From NCBI RefSeq assembly GCF_026151205.1, contig NC_087079.1, positions 18,403,571 through 18,467,570 on the forward strand: a stretch of 64,000 nt of DNA, written 5' to 3'. Position numbers and translations under genes: made by a program. Below the pieces are notes generated by a model. It did no database searches. It saw nothing but the letters and a program-made list of their open reading frames with translations, and was not told the origin of the DNA. Source of the stretch: Bolinopsis microptera. Lineage: Eukaryota > Ctenophora > Tentaculata > Lobata > Bolinopsidae. Shown here one piece after another: positions 22,368 through 34,229 of this stretch. How positions within the stretch are numbered: position 1 is the first letter of the stretch; each line of letters begins with the position of its first letter.

Positions 22368-22812
22368 TTTCCCCTAATCAACCGTAATCAAGACCCACCC
22401 CCCCCCTGACAGCAATATTAAAGTAATTTAGGCCTGACACCCCCCTCGACTTTTTTCCTAGAAAACACCTTTCTCTACGTTTCATGCTACTCTTTATCAT
22501 GCTATCATGATGAGCCAAATCATTGTTACCGGCCAAGCACCTTCTAAACCCACTTATTTTTATAGCCGGATATTCGATCAATTTCTAAATTTATCACTAT
22601 CAGAGTGAAATTGAGTGAAATTTTAAAATTTAAAAAATTCTCAATTTTTATTATTCTAGAGGGTAAAAAAAAAAATGTTGATTACGTAAAACAACGATCG
22701 TTGATTTCCGAAACCCCCCCCCCCCCGACCGAAACCCCCCCCCCCCGTAATCAACCGTAACATTTGTAAACCCCCTCCCCCTCGGCTGATTACGTAATAT
22801 GTGAACGAACCC
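22288..22812. mobile_element. MITE with poly-C, TAA target duplication
   Basis: Terminal inverted repeats GGGTCGTTCACATATTACGT and the complement ACGTAATATGTGAACGAACCC are flanked by TAA on both sides (22285-22287 and 22813-22815). A 3-base TAA duplication is characteristic of PIF/Harbinger-type insertion. The interior has a run of 37 C (22331-22367) and two more C-runs near 22715-22747. A second, 156-base member lies at 40133-40288. There is no coding capacity. Confidence 0.8.
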
Positions 22813-22814
22813 TA

Positions 22815-23650
22815 ATGATAAACCTAATCCCAACCCTAACCATAACCCCGAAGCTATCCATAACCCTTACCAGTACCACAACCCTAACCCGCGAGCCCTA
22901 AACAATCGAATTCAGTTTTTACTAACCTGTCACGTGACCAAAAACTTTTTTTGCCCATAACTTTCCAGGAAGCATTTTACCCTACGTCATGGAGGTGATT
23001 CGGAATCAGCGTCCAAAAATACACCGATAAATCAAATTTCACACCCAAAGGGCCTTTTCACAAGAATTCTCTTTAAATTTGGGCGAGCGAAATTTTTCTC
23101 GAATGGTTTCTGATGAGAGGGTTTCCCAAATGGTCCCGCATGGTGACTTTGGTTCCTCGTTTTAAACGCACTCAAACCCAAGCACAACTTACAGCACGTT
23201 CGGCTATAAGGGTAACGTGGGGACTCGGCTGAAACCACATTAGTCATTACATTTCCTTTTCGAGAAAAATCTTACTTTAAACTAAAGAGACCACATTGTG
23301 AGGAAAGTCTCAGGCATGGCTGGGGGCAACCAAAATCCAAAATTCAACATTAAGAACCCGAATAAATTTCTAACTTTCGACGCATTAATATTTGGGAAAA
23401 GTGCAGTGTGCCGTGGCCTTACAACATCGATATTTTGAAGAAGTCGTTATAAATGTTGACAATATTGCAACATTTGGTGACCTCCTACCCTAGGCTAAGC
23501 ATATCTGAAAACAAATATTTAATTCCTACTTTTTTGCCCTTCCCGATAGGAAGGGAAACAACTCGGCGACAAAGTTTACGGAACATTTTTTTTTCCCCAG
23601 TGACACTGCTTGTTAAAATCTCGGGGACGGGAATAAATATCATTCTCTCA
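22815..23650. other. Non-genic stretch
   Basis: 22815-22895 contains scattered degenerate AACCCTAA-like words. The remainder has no supportable coding or recognisable repeat. Confidence 0.4.
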
Positions 23651-23653
23651 TGA

Positions 23654-26600
23654 CAGTGTGTAACTGTCCATAATGAAAAGTTGTTATCTCACCTTTTTTT
23701 ACGCTAATATAATGCATTAAATAGGGGTGCAATAACTGGGAGGGAGATAACATTGTTATCCCCCCTGGTCCATCCTTTGCGCTGAATGTTGCTAATTATT
23801 TTAAAAACAAAATTGCCATAACTTATGTTCTGAAAAATATTTTTGCTTTCAAAAATTTTACAGAATGTCAATAACAAGTAGTCAAACATTTGTGGCAAGT
23901 TTTTGTGTGAGTGTGACTTCACTGAGCTTATTTGACCAATTAAAATAATAGCAACATCTCAGCGACCTGTAACAATTTTAAGAGATAAGGATGTGTCCTT
24001 TAGAAAGTTTGACTCTGGAGTGTTATATGTAGTAATATTAAACGTCGTTAATTTCCGATGTAAATGCTGCATTCGCAGCATCATTTCGTAGATCACAGAG
24101 AATAACATTTACCAACTCGTCAAACTCGTTGGATAAAATTATTTTTCACAACTCAAAGTTGTGAAAATAATTTTATCACAAATTTTAACATGAAAGTAAC
24201 TGCTTATTATTTTATTTTATGATGCACTCTGAAGTACTTATAAAGACACACATTATAGTTTATATCAGAGAAGATGTTTGTTGGAATACAAAAACTTTGT
24301 TTGCTAAATAATACAACTTTATTGAGAACAGGACAACAAATAAAAGAGAAAGAAAGTATTTTTTTAACATTTTTACTTAAATATCTGACTGAATATCTAA
24401 GAAATTGCTAGAATAATCAAGTCAAAACGTTTCCAAGCATGCTTTTTCAGTAGATTGTGTTCTAGTCCGTCAGTTAGGGCAATTACCTGAAATGATAGTA
24501 GAGGGCCTGATTTGCGAGCTCTCAAAGGTCTTTGTATCACGTTGCGACCCCCACGGTCGTTTCACTATAGGGGAGCCGCGCACATTCGTGCGCGGCGGGT
24601 CATACAACGTATGACAAAAAGGTCTTAAAAACCGAAAAAACTTCGGAGCCCTAAAATTCAGACTGGGAAAATCGCCCATTTCACATTGGCCAAGCCCATT
24701 TTTAGTACCAAAATGTCCAGGCACAATTTGAGAGAAATATATATAATGTCATTCCTAACATGTTAGGGGTCAAAAACTAATGTTTTTTTGCACGACGAAT
24801 CGATGGCAAGGTTCTTAAGGTTCTAAAACACATTTTTTTTGCAAAAACTAAAGAAAATTATAATTTTAACGCGCCAAATTTTTCAGTCCCCGATTAATAA
24901 AATTGTTCAAAATCGATTTCCTGAAATGTTTGGTATCTAAACCCATGTTTTTTGTACGACAGGCCGATATTGACAAATATTCGCAATGGGGCACATTTAT
25001 CTAAGACTTATGAATCAATAATGCTCTAACATGCTTATTTTGTAGAGAAATTGGGCAAAAAAACGGTAATTTTTGGGTACACCAATACAATTACCAATTT
25101 GGTAATTCGTTTTTTCTTTTTAAAGCAAATTTCACGTTGCAATTTTCAAGATCGGTTTATGGCTATCGATAGGGCAAGGGCTTAATATGCTATTTATGGT
25201 TTTGATACAATCCTTCAGCACCTGACATAGGCAATAGGGGTCACAAACCCATAAAGTAAAGATGTCAGGACTGGGCAGTGGCCGATAAATATTTGATAAT
25301 TACTTGGACTGGAATATCTTTTCAACGGTTATTGACATCTTTAAAACCCGTATTGACTATTGAACGTGGAGTAAAACTTCTAATCTATTTGTAGCTCAGG
25401 CGATGTGCCCCCGAACCTCACGTCCTGAGTGACAGTGGGCCTTATCGATCATGAGCCGCAAATCACAATGGCTTTTGGGCCTCAGAGACACAGAGTCATA
25501 CTACACACCAAACATTTCAGGAAATCGAATTTTGAACAATTTTATTAATTGCGACTGAAAAAATTGGCACGTTAACAACTATTTCTTTCAGATTTTTTGC
25601 AAAAAATAAGTGATTTAGAGCTTTAAGAACCTTGCCAATCGACTGGTCGTGCAAAAAAAAAATAGATTTAGACCCCTAACATGTTAGGAATGACATTATA
25701 AAATATTTCTCTCAAATTTTGCCTGGACATTGGTACCAAAAATGGGGGTGGCCAAAATTGGGGATTTTCCATCTGAATTTTAGGGCTCCGAAGTTTTTTC
25801 GTTTTAAAGACCTTTGAGAGCCCCCAAAAAAAGTTCACCCCCCTACATGATGCAGGTAATTACCTGATTTTTTCCATAACTGACTATAATAAACAACAAT
25901 TTGTTGAGCCCCGCTGATAAAAGAACGCAGTAAGCGTCGCAGGAAACAGCTGGTGTTGAACATTGTCTTACAACGCCGCTAACGTCTTCAACCCGCTTCT
26001 CGACTGATAAGAGAGTTTGCACTTTTATAATTGAAACATAAAAAAATTTTTTTGTATAAATTTCATATGTAAACCCTAATTAGTGGTGATTTTGCTAATA
26101 CTAATTGTTAATTGTATCCAATAACCCAAAATTTATGTGTTTTACTCCTCATTAACATCTTACTATGTAAATTAAAGCGAGACGAAATATGGATAATGGG
26201 TGGATCCGTACCATTTTACTGACACCACGGCATCAACTTAACGCGACTTTCCGCATAAACCGTAAAAAAATATACAACTGCAAACTCTTTTTTACTGGGG
26301 GTTACCATCAATAGCTGGCGCTATCTAGCGCCAAAAATAAATGATTACCTTCACAACGCTTGAGATAGCCACCGGAGATTTCACCCCCAGAAACTGTTCT
26401 TGAGTCGATTCCTTTCCGGGAGAGTGAACTTTTTGGATGCGTCTCGTATGTGATACCTCCACAGTCTAGTAGGGAAGGTGGCATTTAAGGTGAATTGATA
26501 TTTTTACCATGATTTTTGCATATCTTTTGTGTATTAAATTTCAAAATAATCGATTAATTTTTCTAATTTATCATCAAAATTAACTGCAAGTTTGAACTGA

Positions 26601-27783
26601 CCGGATCGTATGAGACATTCGCTCTGAGCCTTCAGAAACTGTCGTATTTGGCTGTTCCTGCGCTGTAGCCGCTCAGATATTACCACGTTCTTGCTCCAAG
26701 TCCCTGGAAGAAAAAATTCCATTTAATAATTACCTCAGGTTTTATATAGACCTTTTTTGGGAGTTCCAAATAATTTCTGATTATTCCTGATTTCTTGCGA
26801 CAAATGATACTGCACGAAAGGATAAACGACGTTTCAAAGTAACAACTTCGTTTTCAGCTCAAATTATTTGTTATATATAGTGTTGAATTGGTGCAAGACT
26901 CAAGAGACTAAAATAATTATTACCTATTCAATTCGCGTTTTTGACACCACTTGGCCGGGGTCCAAATTTTGTAGTATACATAATAAGCAGTTTTCATCAC
27001 GCATATATTATTATAATGTGATAACATTATTTTCACAACTTTGAGTTGTGAAAATAGTCCCAACTCTCAAACTCGTTGGATAAAACGAGTTTTTTAATCC
27101 CGAGGTTTTTACCTCATGTTATCAATTAAAGCAGTGAGTAAATGCATTCTCTGATGATACGAAATGAAGCTACGAATGCAGCATTTACATAGGAAATTAA
27201 CGACCGATATATTAAATACATATAACATCCAATCCAAACTTTTTAGAGGACACATCCTATCTTTTAAAAATTGTTACAGGTCGCTGAGATGTTGCAAAAT
27301 TATTTAAAATTGGTCAAAAAGCTCAGTGAAGCTCACACTCACACAAAATTTGCCACAAATGTTTGACTACTTGTTTTTGACATTCTTAAAATTTGAAGCA
27401 AAAATATTTATCAGAACATAAGTTAAGGCATTTCCCCCTGTTTTTAAAATAATTAGCAACATCTCAGCGACTAAGGAAAGACCAGGGAGATAACAATAGT
27501 TATCTCCCCCCCCTATTTACCGTTAATCACACCCTAAATGTAGTACCAGGGTTGACCATTGTTAATAAATCGGCCCCGGGCGCGCGCTACTTCGTAACAC
27601 TTGCCATCGAGAAGAAAGCGGCGCGCGCTACTTCGAAGAAATTTAGACGAGTAACAACCGTCAAGTACCAGGAGATAAAAATAGTTATCTCCCTCCCAGT
27701 TATTGCACCCCTATTTAATGCATTATATTAGCGTAAACAAGAGTGAGATAACAACTTTTACATTATGGACAGTTACACACTGA
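23654..27783. mobile_element. Large nested inverted-repeat (foldback) element
   Basis: Outer arms 23654-24190 and 27004-27783 are inverse copies. Shared blocks include GTGTAACTGTCCATAATG, ATAATGCATTAAATAGGGGT, CATTTGTGGCAAGTTTT and CAACATCTCAGCGACCTGTA. Inside lie a second pair of inverse arms, 24463-24942 and 25505-25888 (shared CCTAACATGTTAGG, CTAAAATTCAGA, CCTGAAATGTTTGGT). Each outer arm also carries a TTTTCACAACT..AGTTGTGAAAA hairpin (about 24145-24172 and 27029-27056). No transposase is seen. The simplest reading is one foldback transposon inserted into another. Confidence 0.75.
26066..26950 (+). repeat. ~0.9-kb dispersed repeat C, copy 1
   Basis: This block matches 27846-27944 plus 30310-31040 in the same orientation. 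Shared landmarks: TTAATTGTATCCAATAACCC, AAAGCGAGACGAA, CATCAACTTAACGCGACTTT, AATAGCTGGCGCTATCTAGC, AGGTGGCATTTAAGGT, TTATTACCTATT.AATTCGCG. It is an uninterrupted copy. It contains copy 3 of the 37-base repeat at 26857. Confidence 0.8.
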
Positions 27784-28229
27784 TCACGAAGAATGGTACT
27801 TATACCCAACCTAAAAATGGCGCACCTGATTTTGTGTATAATTACATATGTTAACCCTAATTAGGTGATTTTTTCTAATGCGAATTGTTAATTGTATCCA
27901 ATAACCCAATTGAGTGTGTTACTCCTCATTAACAGATGAACATGAAATTGGGACTGGTACAGGGTTTGGGGCCCGTCCTCCCCGCTAGACCCATGTTTCT
28001 CTAAACCCATCATGTCACAGCCTACCGCACACAAAAAACAATCACTCCAAGTTAATTTTCGAAAGAAACCCGAGTATCGCTAAACCACCAAAAGAGGACT
28101 TTCTTATTCACAACGGTTTCAAGAAACGAATTCCCCGCAATCAACACAACCCATCTGGGGTAAAATATTCACACCACAACGTCATTACTAAAACTTTGAA
28201 ATGTAGCTTTAGAGAATATTGGGGTCCCT

Positions 28230-29575
28230 GTATTAGGGAGTGGCGCCATCGACAGTGGGGCCGCGCGTGCCGACTGTAGGATGGTTTTTTAGCGCTAATT
28301 TCGGGCCAGCACAATTTTCTTCAAAGCAAACAAATAGATATTAAGTATCCTTTCCGACCTCTGATTGCAACAAAAAATTGTAAGCTTACTCACTAGCATT
28401 CAAGAGGAAAGTGTCCGAAAGTTTAAAGCATATCCAACCATCAGACATTATTGTGACAGCTAAAAGCAGCGTATTTGTCCCCATTTTGCTCACTATATCA
28501 ACTCTCTGATATCCACAAATTTTTCGGACAGTTGTGAAAGCCCTATTGGAAAGGTCGTCGCCAATTTTCAGAATGATCTCATTCAAGGAACTGAAGATAT
28601 ATCCAATAATAGACACAAAAATCACGAATTTGGTCAAATTTGGTCAAATTACGCGACTTTTACAGCTAATTTTGCTCCAAAAGCCGCGCACACATCAAAT
28701 ATGGCACCTAGGCAAAACTCACTGATCTTCCAAAAAGGTATGAAAAATTTGGGAACCGTGAAAATCTCACAGCCCTCTAGAAAACAAGGGTACAAAAATT
28801 TTAAAAATCCGAGCAAGTTTATTTTTATTGGGGCAAACCCCCTACCTGTATCAACACTCTCACGGAAATTAGAATTCTATCGTGACCTAAAATCAAAAAT
28901 TTTAAAAAAGAGTATTACCAAGAGTATACCCATAGACAGTGTCATTAGGGATGCGCCATCGACAGTGAGCCGCGCGTGCCGACTGTAGGATGGTTTTTTT
29001 AGCGCTAATTTCGGCCAGCACAATTTTCTTCAAACAAATAAATATTGAGTATCCTTCCCGACCTCCAATTGCAACAAAAATTAGTAAGCTTACTCATAGA
29101 CTTAAAAAGGGAAAGTGTCCGAAAAATTTAAAGCATATCCAAATCAAACCATTATGTTACAGCTAAAAGCAGCGTATTTTGCCCCATTTTGATCACAGTA
29201 TCAACTCCGATATCCACCAAATTTTTCGGACAGTGTAAAATCTAATGGTGAAGGTCGCGCTAATTTCAGAATGAAACTCATTTAAGGAGACTGAAGAAAA
29301 ACCAGAAAAATCGTACAAAAAATGTGTCCAAAATTGGACGAATTATGGTCAAATTACGCGACTTTTACGCTACTATTTGTCTCCAAAAGCCGCGCACCAT
29401 CAAATATGGAAGGTGCACTTATCGCAATTCATCAGATCTTTCCCCAAGAAGTATGACAAATTTGTATTGATGAAAATTCCACACTCACAGTCTCTAGAAA
29501 ACACAGGTACAAAAACTTTATACAATCCGAGCAAGTTTAATTTTATCGTGCACCTCCTAGTTCCTTAAATATCAG
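28230..29575 (+). repeat. Imperfect ~0.62-kb tandem duplication
   Basis: 28230-28850 and 28945-29575 are direct copies. Shared blocks: GCCATCGACAGTG, CCGACTGTAGGATGGTTTTT, AGCGCTAATTTCGG, TTAAAGCATATCCAA, CAAATTACGCGACTTTTAC, ATCCGAGCAAGTTTA. They differ by many indels, so the duplication is old. It lies inside the insertion that splits repeat C. Confidence 0.8.
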
Positions 29576-29763
29576 ACCGATGCTAATAACACAAGACAGC
29601 AGATACGTGCACATCGACTCGAATTGAACTTGGCCGAAATAAACAAACTCCTCGTGATTAGCTAATATCTCCGGTGCATTAAGTTATATGTCAGTATAAT
29701 TGAGATGAAGATCACTTCCTTTAACCATTGTGATCAAACGCATTGCATCGAGGCGAAAAGTCC

Positions 29764-29790
29764 TATAAAAGGGGACACAGATCCATTCAC
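29764..29790 (+). promoter_or_regulatory. Possible TATA-type core promoter
   Basis: CCTATAAAAGGGG is followed about 20 bases on by CCATTCAC, an initiator-like sequence. The GC-flanked TATAAAAG is close to ideal for an RNA polymerase II core promoter or an LTR. No recognisable gene follows; the next ATG (29940) opens a frame of only 25 codons. Confidence 0.3.
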
Positions 29791-31039
29791 ACATAATCAA
29801 ATCCAATCAAACCATCAGCGACATCTTATACTGTTCACACACTGTCAACCCTTGAGCAAACTACCTCAAAATACAACATTCAACAACCTTTAAATCATTG
29901 AATTAATCACTAACGAAAGTCAAAGCCCACCTCAACGAAGATGTCGTTTTGCTATATTTTGCCACTACGTGAATTAACAACCGCAAGAAATTCGTCTGAC
30001 TCTCTGGCCAATACATGAACACTGAAAATCACTGAACCAGCGCTTATGTTTCTTTTCGCGCAACATCTAGTGCAAAGTGGCCATGGCTCAATACAAGCAT
30101 TACAGCATTATCAAGCTGACTGAAAACAAAAATATATGTTGTCAAAATCTTTTATTTTTTCACTTTTAAGTTTATAGATATATTAATATAATAAATTCAC
30201 CATCTACAGAAATTGTAATTATCATAACAGTTACTAAATGTAGCTCAAGATATTAAATTTGTATTCCATGTTAGTTCCTTGTATATCCATAACAACAAAC
30301 TAATATTTAAAGCGAGACGAATTATAAGGATATGAAGTGCATGTGATACGTACCATTTTACAACACACGGCATCAACTTAACGCGACTTTCCGCAAAACC
30401 TTAAAATAAAAATACAAGCTAAAACTTTTTGACATGAGGTGTTGCTTCACAATAGCTGGCGCTATCTAGCCCAAAAATAATTGTTACCATCAACATCGCT
30501 TGAGATAGCCAACCAGGAGATTTCCCCCGAGGAAACTGTTCTTTGAGGTCGAAGTCTTTTCGCAAGATAACTTTTATTTGTATGCGGTCTCGTATGTGAT
30601 ACCTTCCACAGACCCTAGTAGAGAAGGTGGCATTTAAGGTTGAATTGATATTTTACCAGTGATTTTGCATATCTTATGTGAAATAAATTTCAAGAAAACC
30701 AATTAATATCTAATTAACATCAAATAATTAACTGCAAGTTTGAACTGCCAGGAAGGGGGGGGACTAGAGGGGGGGTGGGGAGGGGGGGTTTTAGGTACGC
30801 GAACGTTTGAGACACTCGCTACTTAGCCTCAATGAAACAGACAAATTTGGGCGTTAGCCTCGCAGTAGCCGCTCAGATATTTACCAGCTTATCTTGCGAC
30901 TACAAGGACCCCCAGTAAAAAATATATCCATTACCTCAGCATTAAAGCAGGAACCCCGTATAACCTTAAATGTGTGACAAGACTCAAGACTCAAAAGACA
31001 AAAATAATTATTACCTATTAATTCGCGTTTTTGACATCA

Positions 31040-32185
31040 CTTTATTACTCAATTGCTTTCTGTTTACAGCACTTTTAAAGCTCCTCGATTTACCACTGAC
31101 ACCGTGACGTGTTTTGCTTTTAATCGCTTAGCGTGGCCATTATAGTGGTGCAGGAACTGTTCCTGCCCCTCCGCCTAACCCTAACACAATTCCTGTACAT
31201 ATTTTGAACTGGAATTGGGACTGGATTTGATTCTTTTTTTGGCTTAAAATGACCGGGTTTGTGGTTCTACTCGCCTATATATCGTACAACGATCAGGGAC
31301 CCGATTATGTATAACATCATTTGTAATGATACCTACACACTCAACCACCCTAGTAAACTGCACATCTTCGCTCCTCATTTTAAATTAACTTTAGTCATTT
31401 TACCTTACACGCCAGACGTACTTCCGTGTCTTGGAACTTACTCATAATATATACCGATTCAACTCACTAATTGAATAAGACGTATTGTTTAAAAGTACTT
31501 GTTATATTTCGAAGAGTGAACTGCAGAGGCACCACCCCAGAACCTAAAAATAGACTTGGGCTCATGGCCATGTTTATGTTGATTGCTTTTGAATTCTTGA
31601 GTGTCTCTAAATATGTAAACATGATACTGATAGGAATGTAATAGTGCCCCAACGCCCTATTTTATTTGATGAGTGGACTTTGCAAGATTTGTGTTGAAGA
31701 TTTTTTCGATTACCATTTTATTGATCGCTCCGAATATTTAGTGGTAGTAGTCAGTGCCAGGGTTACTAGGTATCTCCTCGCTTGTGGCCACGTTCGTCGC
31801 GCTCGCGTGCCTGCGCTCGCTTTTTCCGAGACCCGTCCGACCCAATGCGGCAGAGCCGACTTTCCGCGTATCACTAAGAAGCAATAGAAACGCCCATTCT
31901 CGAATATTCTATCACCTCACCAACTCTCACACATACCAGTATGCCATAATTAAAATTAGGGGAGAAACATTGGAATCAAAATTTGAGCAAAATTTAAGAC
32001 CAATTTTAAGTGTAAAAAAACACTTTGACAAAGTATCAGGTTTTTTTGACATTTGTTTTTATGATGGTCCGTTTTGCTCTATCGTCGGCACATTGAATTC
32101 TCTAAATTTCATTTGAAACCTTTGATACCTACATTCAACTGGGGGGACGCTTATTATACGAGAAAAAAAGTATATCTACCTAGAC
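31040..32185. other. Non-genic stretch with a CpG-rich patch
   Basis: 31790-31865 is unusually rich in CpG (CGTTCGTCGCGCTCGCGTGC) compared with the AT-rich surroundings. Short frames overlap here but match nothing. I see no repeat copies elsewhere in the window. Confidence 0.4.
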
Positions 32186-32249
32186 CACCTTGGGGTTGAG
32201 TGGGGGTTTGTTTGGGTGGCCAATCCTCATCAGCAACTTCAATTTTTTT

Positions 32250-32456
32250 ATGTCTAAAATAAGATCTCTCCGATTAACTCCAGATCACAGAACTCAAACA
32301 GCACTCCTAAGAAAGCACACCCCACGGAAAACTCTTTTCAAGCAGTCAACCATCTCGCTTACCAAAAACCTTAAGTCCGTACTGAATCCGGAGAGAGATC
32401 TCGCGCAGAATGAGAGTTACTCCGAGCCAGAGCAGCAGTGGCCATCTGGAGTGTAA
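32250..32456 (+). pseudogene. LINE ORF1 N-terminal basic segment
   Basis: From the ATG at 32250 a 68-codon frame rich in Lys/Arg (MSKIRSLRLTPDHRTQ, LLRKHTPRKTLFKQS) fits a nucleic-acid-binding N-terminus. A change of frame at about 32440 gives a Cys-rich stretch (SGHLECKCDECR) that could be the start of a zinc finger, but it soon meets a stop. The true ORF1 start is likely this ATG or one lost to decay. Confidence 0.4.
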
Positions 32457-32566
32457 ATGTGATGAGTGCAGGTGAGAGGAGTGTCAGATGACGAAGGAAG
32501 TTAGTGAGTGTAGTCGAGTCAAGACAAGAGGAAAAGAAACAGTCCAAATAAACCAAAGGCCATCAC

Positions 32567-33180
32567 GGAGAACGGGTATACATCCTGGATCAAAGGAAAA
32601 AGAAATGTACTTTACACTACATCGAGGATTTTATTGACTTCGACGCCGCTGAACGGCTGCTTAGTGAGCTGAATGTTGATATATCGAATTACCCTAACCA
32701 AACGAGTAGCCGTCAAGAGATAAATCTGGAGATCGAGATGATTGCGTAGAGTCTGAGGGTCATCCAGATGACTCGACCCCGGAGAGTAACCTTAGAAATC
32801 AGATCAGCTACCTCACCAAGAAAATCGAGAAATCAGCGAGCTCAATATTTGAAATTAATACAACTATCACCAACATAGTATTCAGGCCGACTCCCAAGTT
32901 ATAACGATCTTATCCCCTACGAAACACTAGCTGAATACATGGGGCGAAACCCACAGTTGCCCAGTCTTTCCCCTTGGGCCCCAAGATCACTCAAACTGAA
33001 ACGGGGAACTAAAGTAACCCATTTGGTGCCCATGCCACTCAGGATCCTCTGTGTGTTCTCTCAGGAAATTCCACTCTTGAGTACATGGCATCCATACCTA
33101 GAGGAAAGAGTGATATTCAAAACGAACAACTTCTTCTTTTTTTCATGGATCTCCTTCCAACTGCGATCGAGGAAAATGTG
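32567..33180 (+). pseudogene. AlkB-like (2OG-Fe(II) dioxygenase fold) segment of LINE ORF1, decayed
   Basis: Successive frames align with the AlkB fold in order. An N-terminal strand/helix reads CTLHYIEDFIDFDAAERLL (about 32600-32660, cf. AlkB '.Y...F....EA..L...L'). A core reads NPQLPSLSPWAPRSLKL (about 32947-33000, cf. 'P.IAS.S.G..R.F...'). A C-terminal part reads GSLCVLSGNSTLEYMASIPR (cf. 'GSL..M.......HS.P'). The residues expected to bind iron are not seen: the HxD position reads YET and the second His position reads Ala. The C-terminal Arg block reads NEQLLLFF. So the copy would be catalytically dead by decay, or the domain may be structural. At least three frameshifts occur. Identification rests on pattern matching and needs a profile search. 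Confidence 0.55.
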
Positions 33181-33251
33181 TAAGTGACCAGACCTCAGTC
33201 TCATCTCTGTCAGAAACGGCTCCCTCTCAATCTTCTACAGATGGTGGATTT

Positions 33252-33490
33252 AGTGTAGATGACCCTTTCAGACCTGACTTTATAACTTAGAAATAGATAC
33301 TGGACTACAAATGACCCTTAACAAGACGACGGAGATACCTGACATTATTACACATCAGCAACTTCAAGGATCTAATGTAGATGATCCCTTCAGACCTGAC
33401 TTTAACTTAGAAAAAAGATAATGGACTACAAATGACCTTTAACAAGACGACCGGATATCCCTGACATTATTATCACCTCAACCAGCGGTC
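33252..33490 (+). repeat. ~120-base tandem duplication inside LINE ORF1
   Basis: Two copies of a block with GTAGATGA.CC.TTCAGACC, TGGACTACAAATGACC and TTAACAAGACGAC..GATA.C lie side by side (about 33252-33375 and 33377-33490). They occupy the linker between the AlkB-like segment and the coiled coil. The frame is broken in both. Confidence 0.8.
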
Positions 33491-33879
33491 CCTGATATCA
33501 AACTGACCGAAGCGCAGACCTCTTACTTAACTGAGCAAGGCAGATCTAGTTTGTTGGATAGTAATCCAATCATCAGGTCGCCCTCTGCGTCACTTCATCT
33601 GGATGTTAACAAAGATGATCTCAACGTTGGCCCTGCAACTCCCGAAGACACCGAAAGGACAGTTATTCTTATGGAGAACCACACGGTCGCTCCCGAGACA
33701 CTTATTACTTGTGTTTGCTCATCTTCCTGAACCCATCCTCAACGAGGAACTAACGAGGAATGGTTGCTCCACAGAAGGATCTGTTTACAGAAAGGAGAGC
33801 AAGAATGATGAATGTGATGTCTAGACCCGAAGAACCAGCAAGGAAATCTCTGAATAGGGACTTAGATTCGAAACTCCCC

Positions 33880-34229
33880 TCTCTCGCATGGGTCCAGACT
33901 GTTATCGAAAACCAAGTTATTGACGTAAGCAGGAGTTGGAGAAACTTACATCTGAGGTTAACAGCCTTAAGTGCTCCGATACTAGCATCCAGCAAATCGA
34001 AAAACTACTAGAGGTTGGCAAGAAGGAAATGCAAAAGGTCAAAGACCTCTGGGAGAAAAACTTGTCAGCTACCACACGGATCAAAAACAGAGTAGACGAA
34101 GTTTTCACGGAGATTTCTATAGCGGAAACGAAAACGGACGAAGTAGACAAAAGTGTTCAAAAACTAAAGTTTGACCTCAAAAAACTACTACAACAGTGCA
34201 TTCTTTCGGGAAGACGGACAGCTGATTAA
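33880..34229 (+). pseudogene. LINE ORF1 coiled-coil segment
   Basis: The frame open at 33936-34229 encodes a heptad-like, Lys/Glu-rich helix (IEKLLEVGKKEMQKVKDLWE, TRIKNRVDEVFTEISIAETK, VQKLKFDLKKLL). It follows an LPSLAWVQTVIENQVID stretch in another frame. Coiled coils that trimerise ORF1 proteins are usual in LINEs, and this would be the oligomerisation region. No independent function is suggested. Confidence 0.65.

Larger units (their letters stand above)
27846..31040 (+). repeat. Dispersed repeat C, copy 2, split by a ~2.36-kb insertion
   Basis: 27846-27944 matches the start of repeat C and 30310-31040 matches the remainder. The intervening 27945-30309 is absent from copy 1, which defines an insertion. 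Copy 2 also carries a G-rich interruption (about 30755-30790) not present in copy 1. Confidence 0.75.

Noticed and set aside
22810-22895. Telomere-like CCCTAA words
   Set aside because: Only a few degenerate, irregularly spaced words; not an interstitial telomere array.
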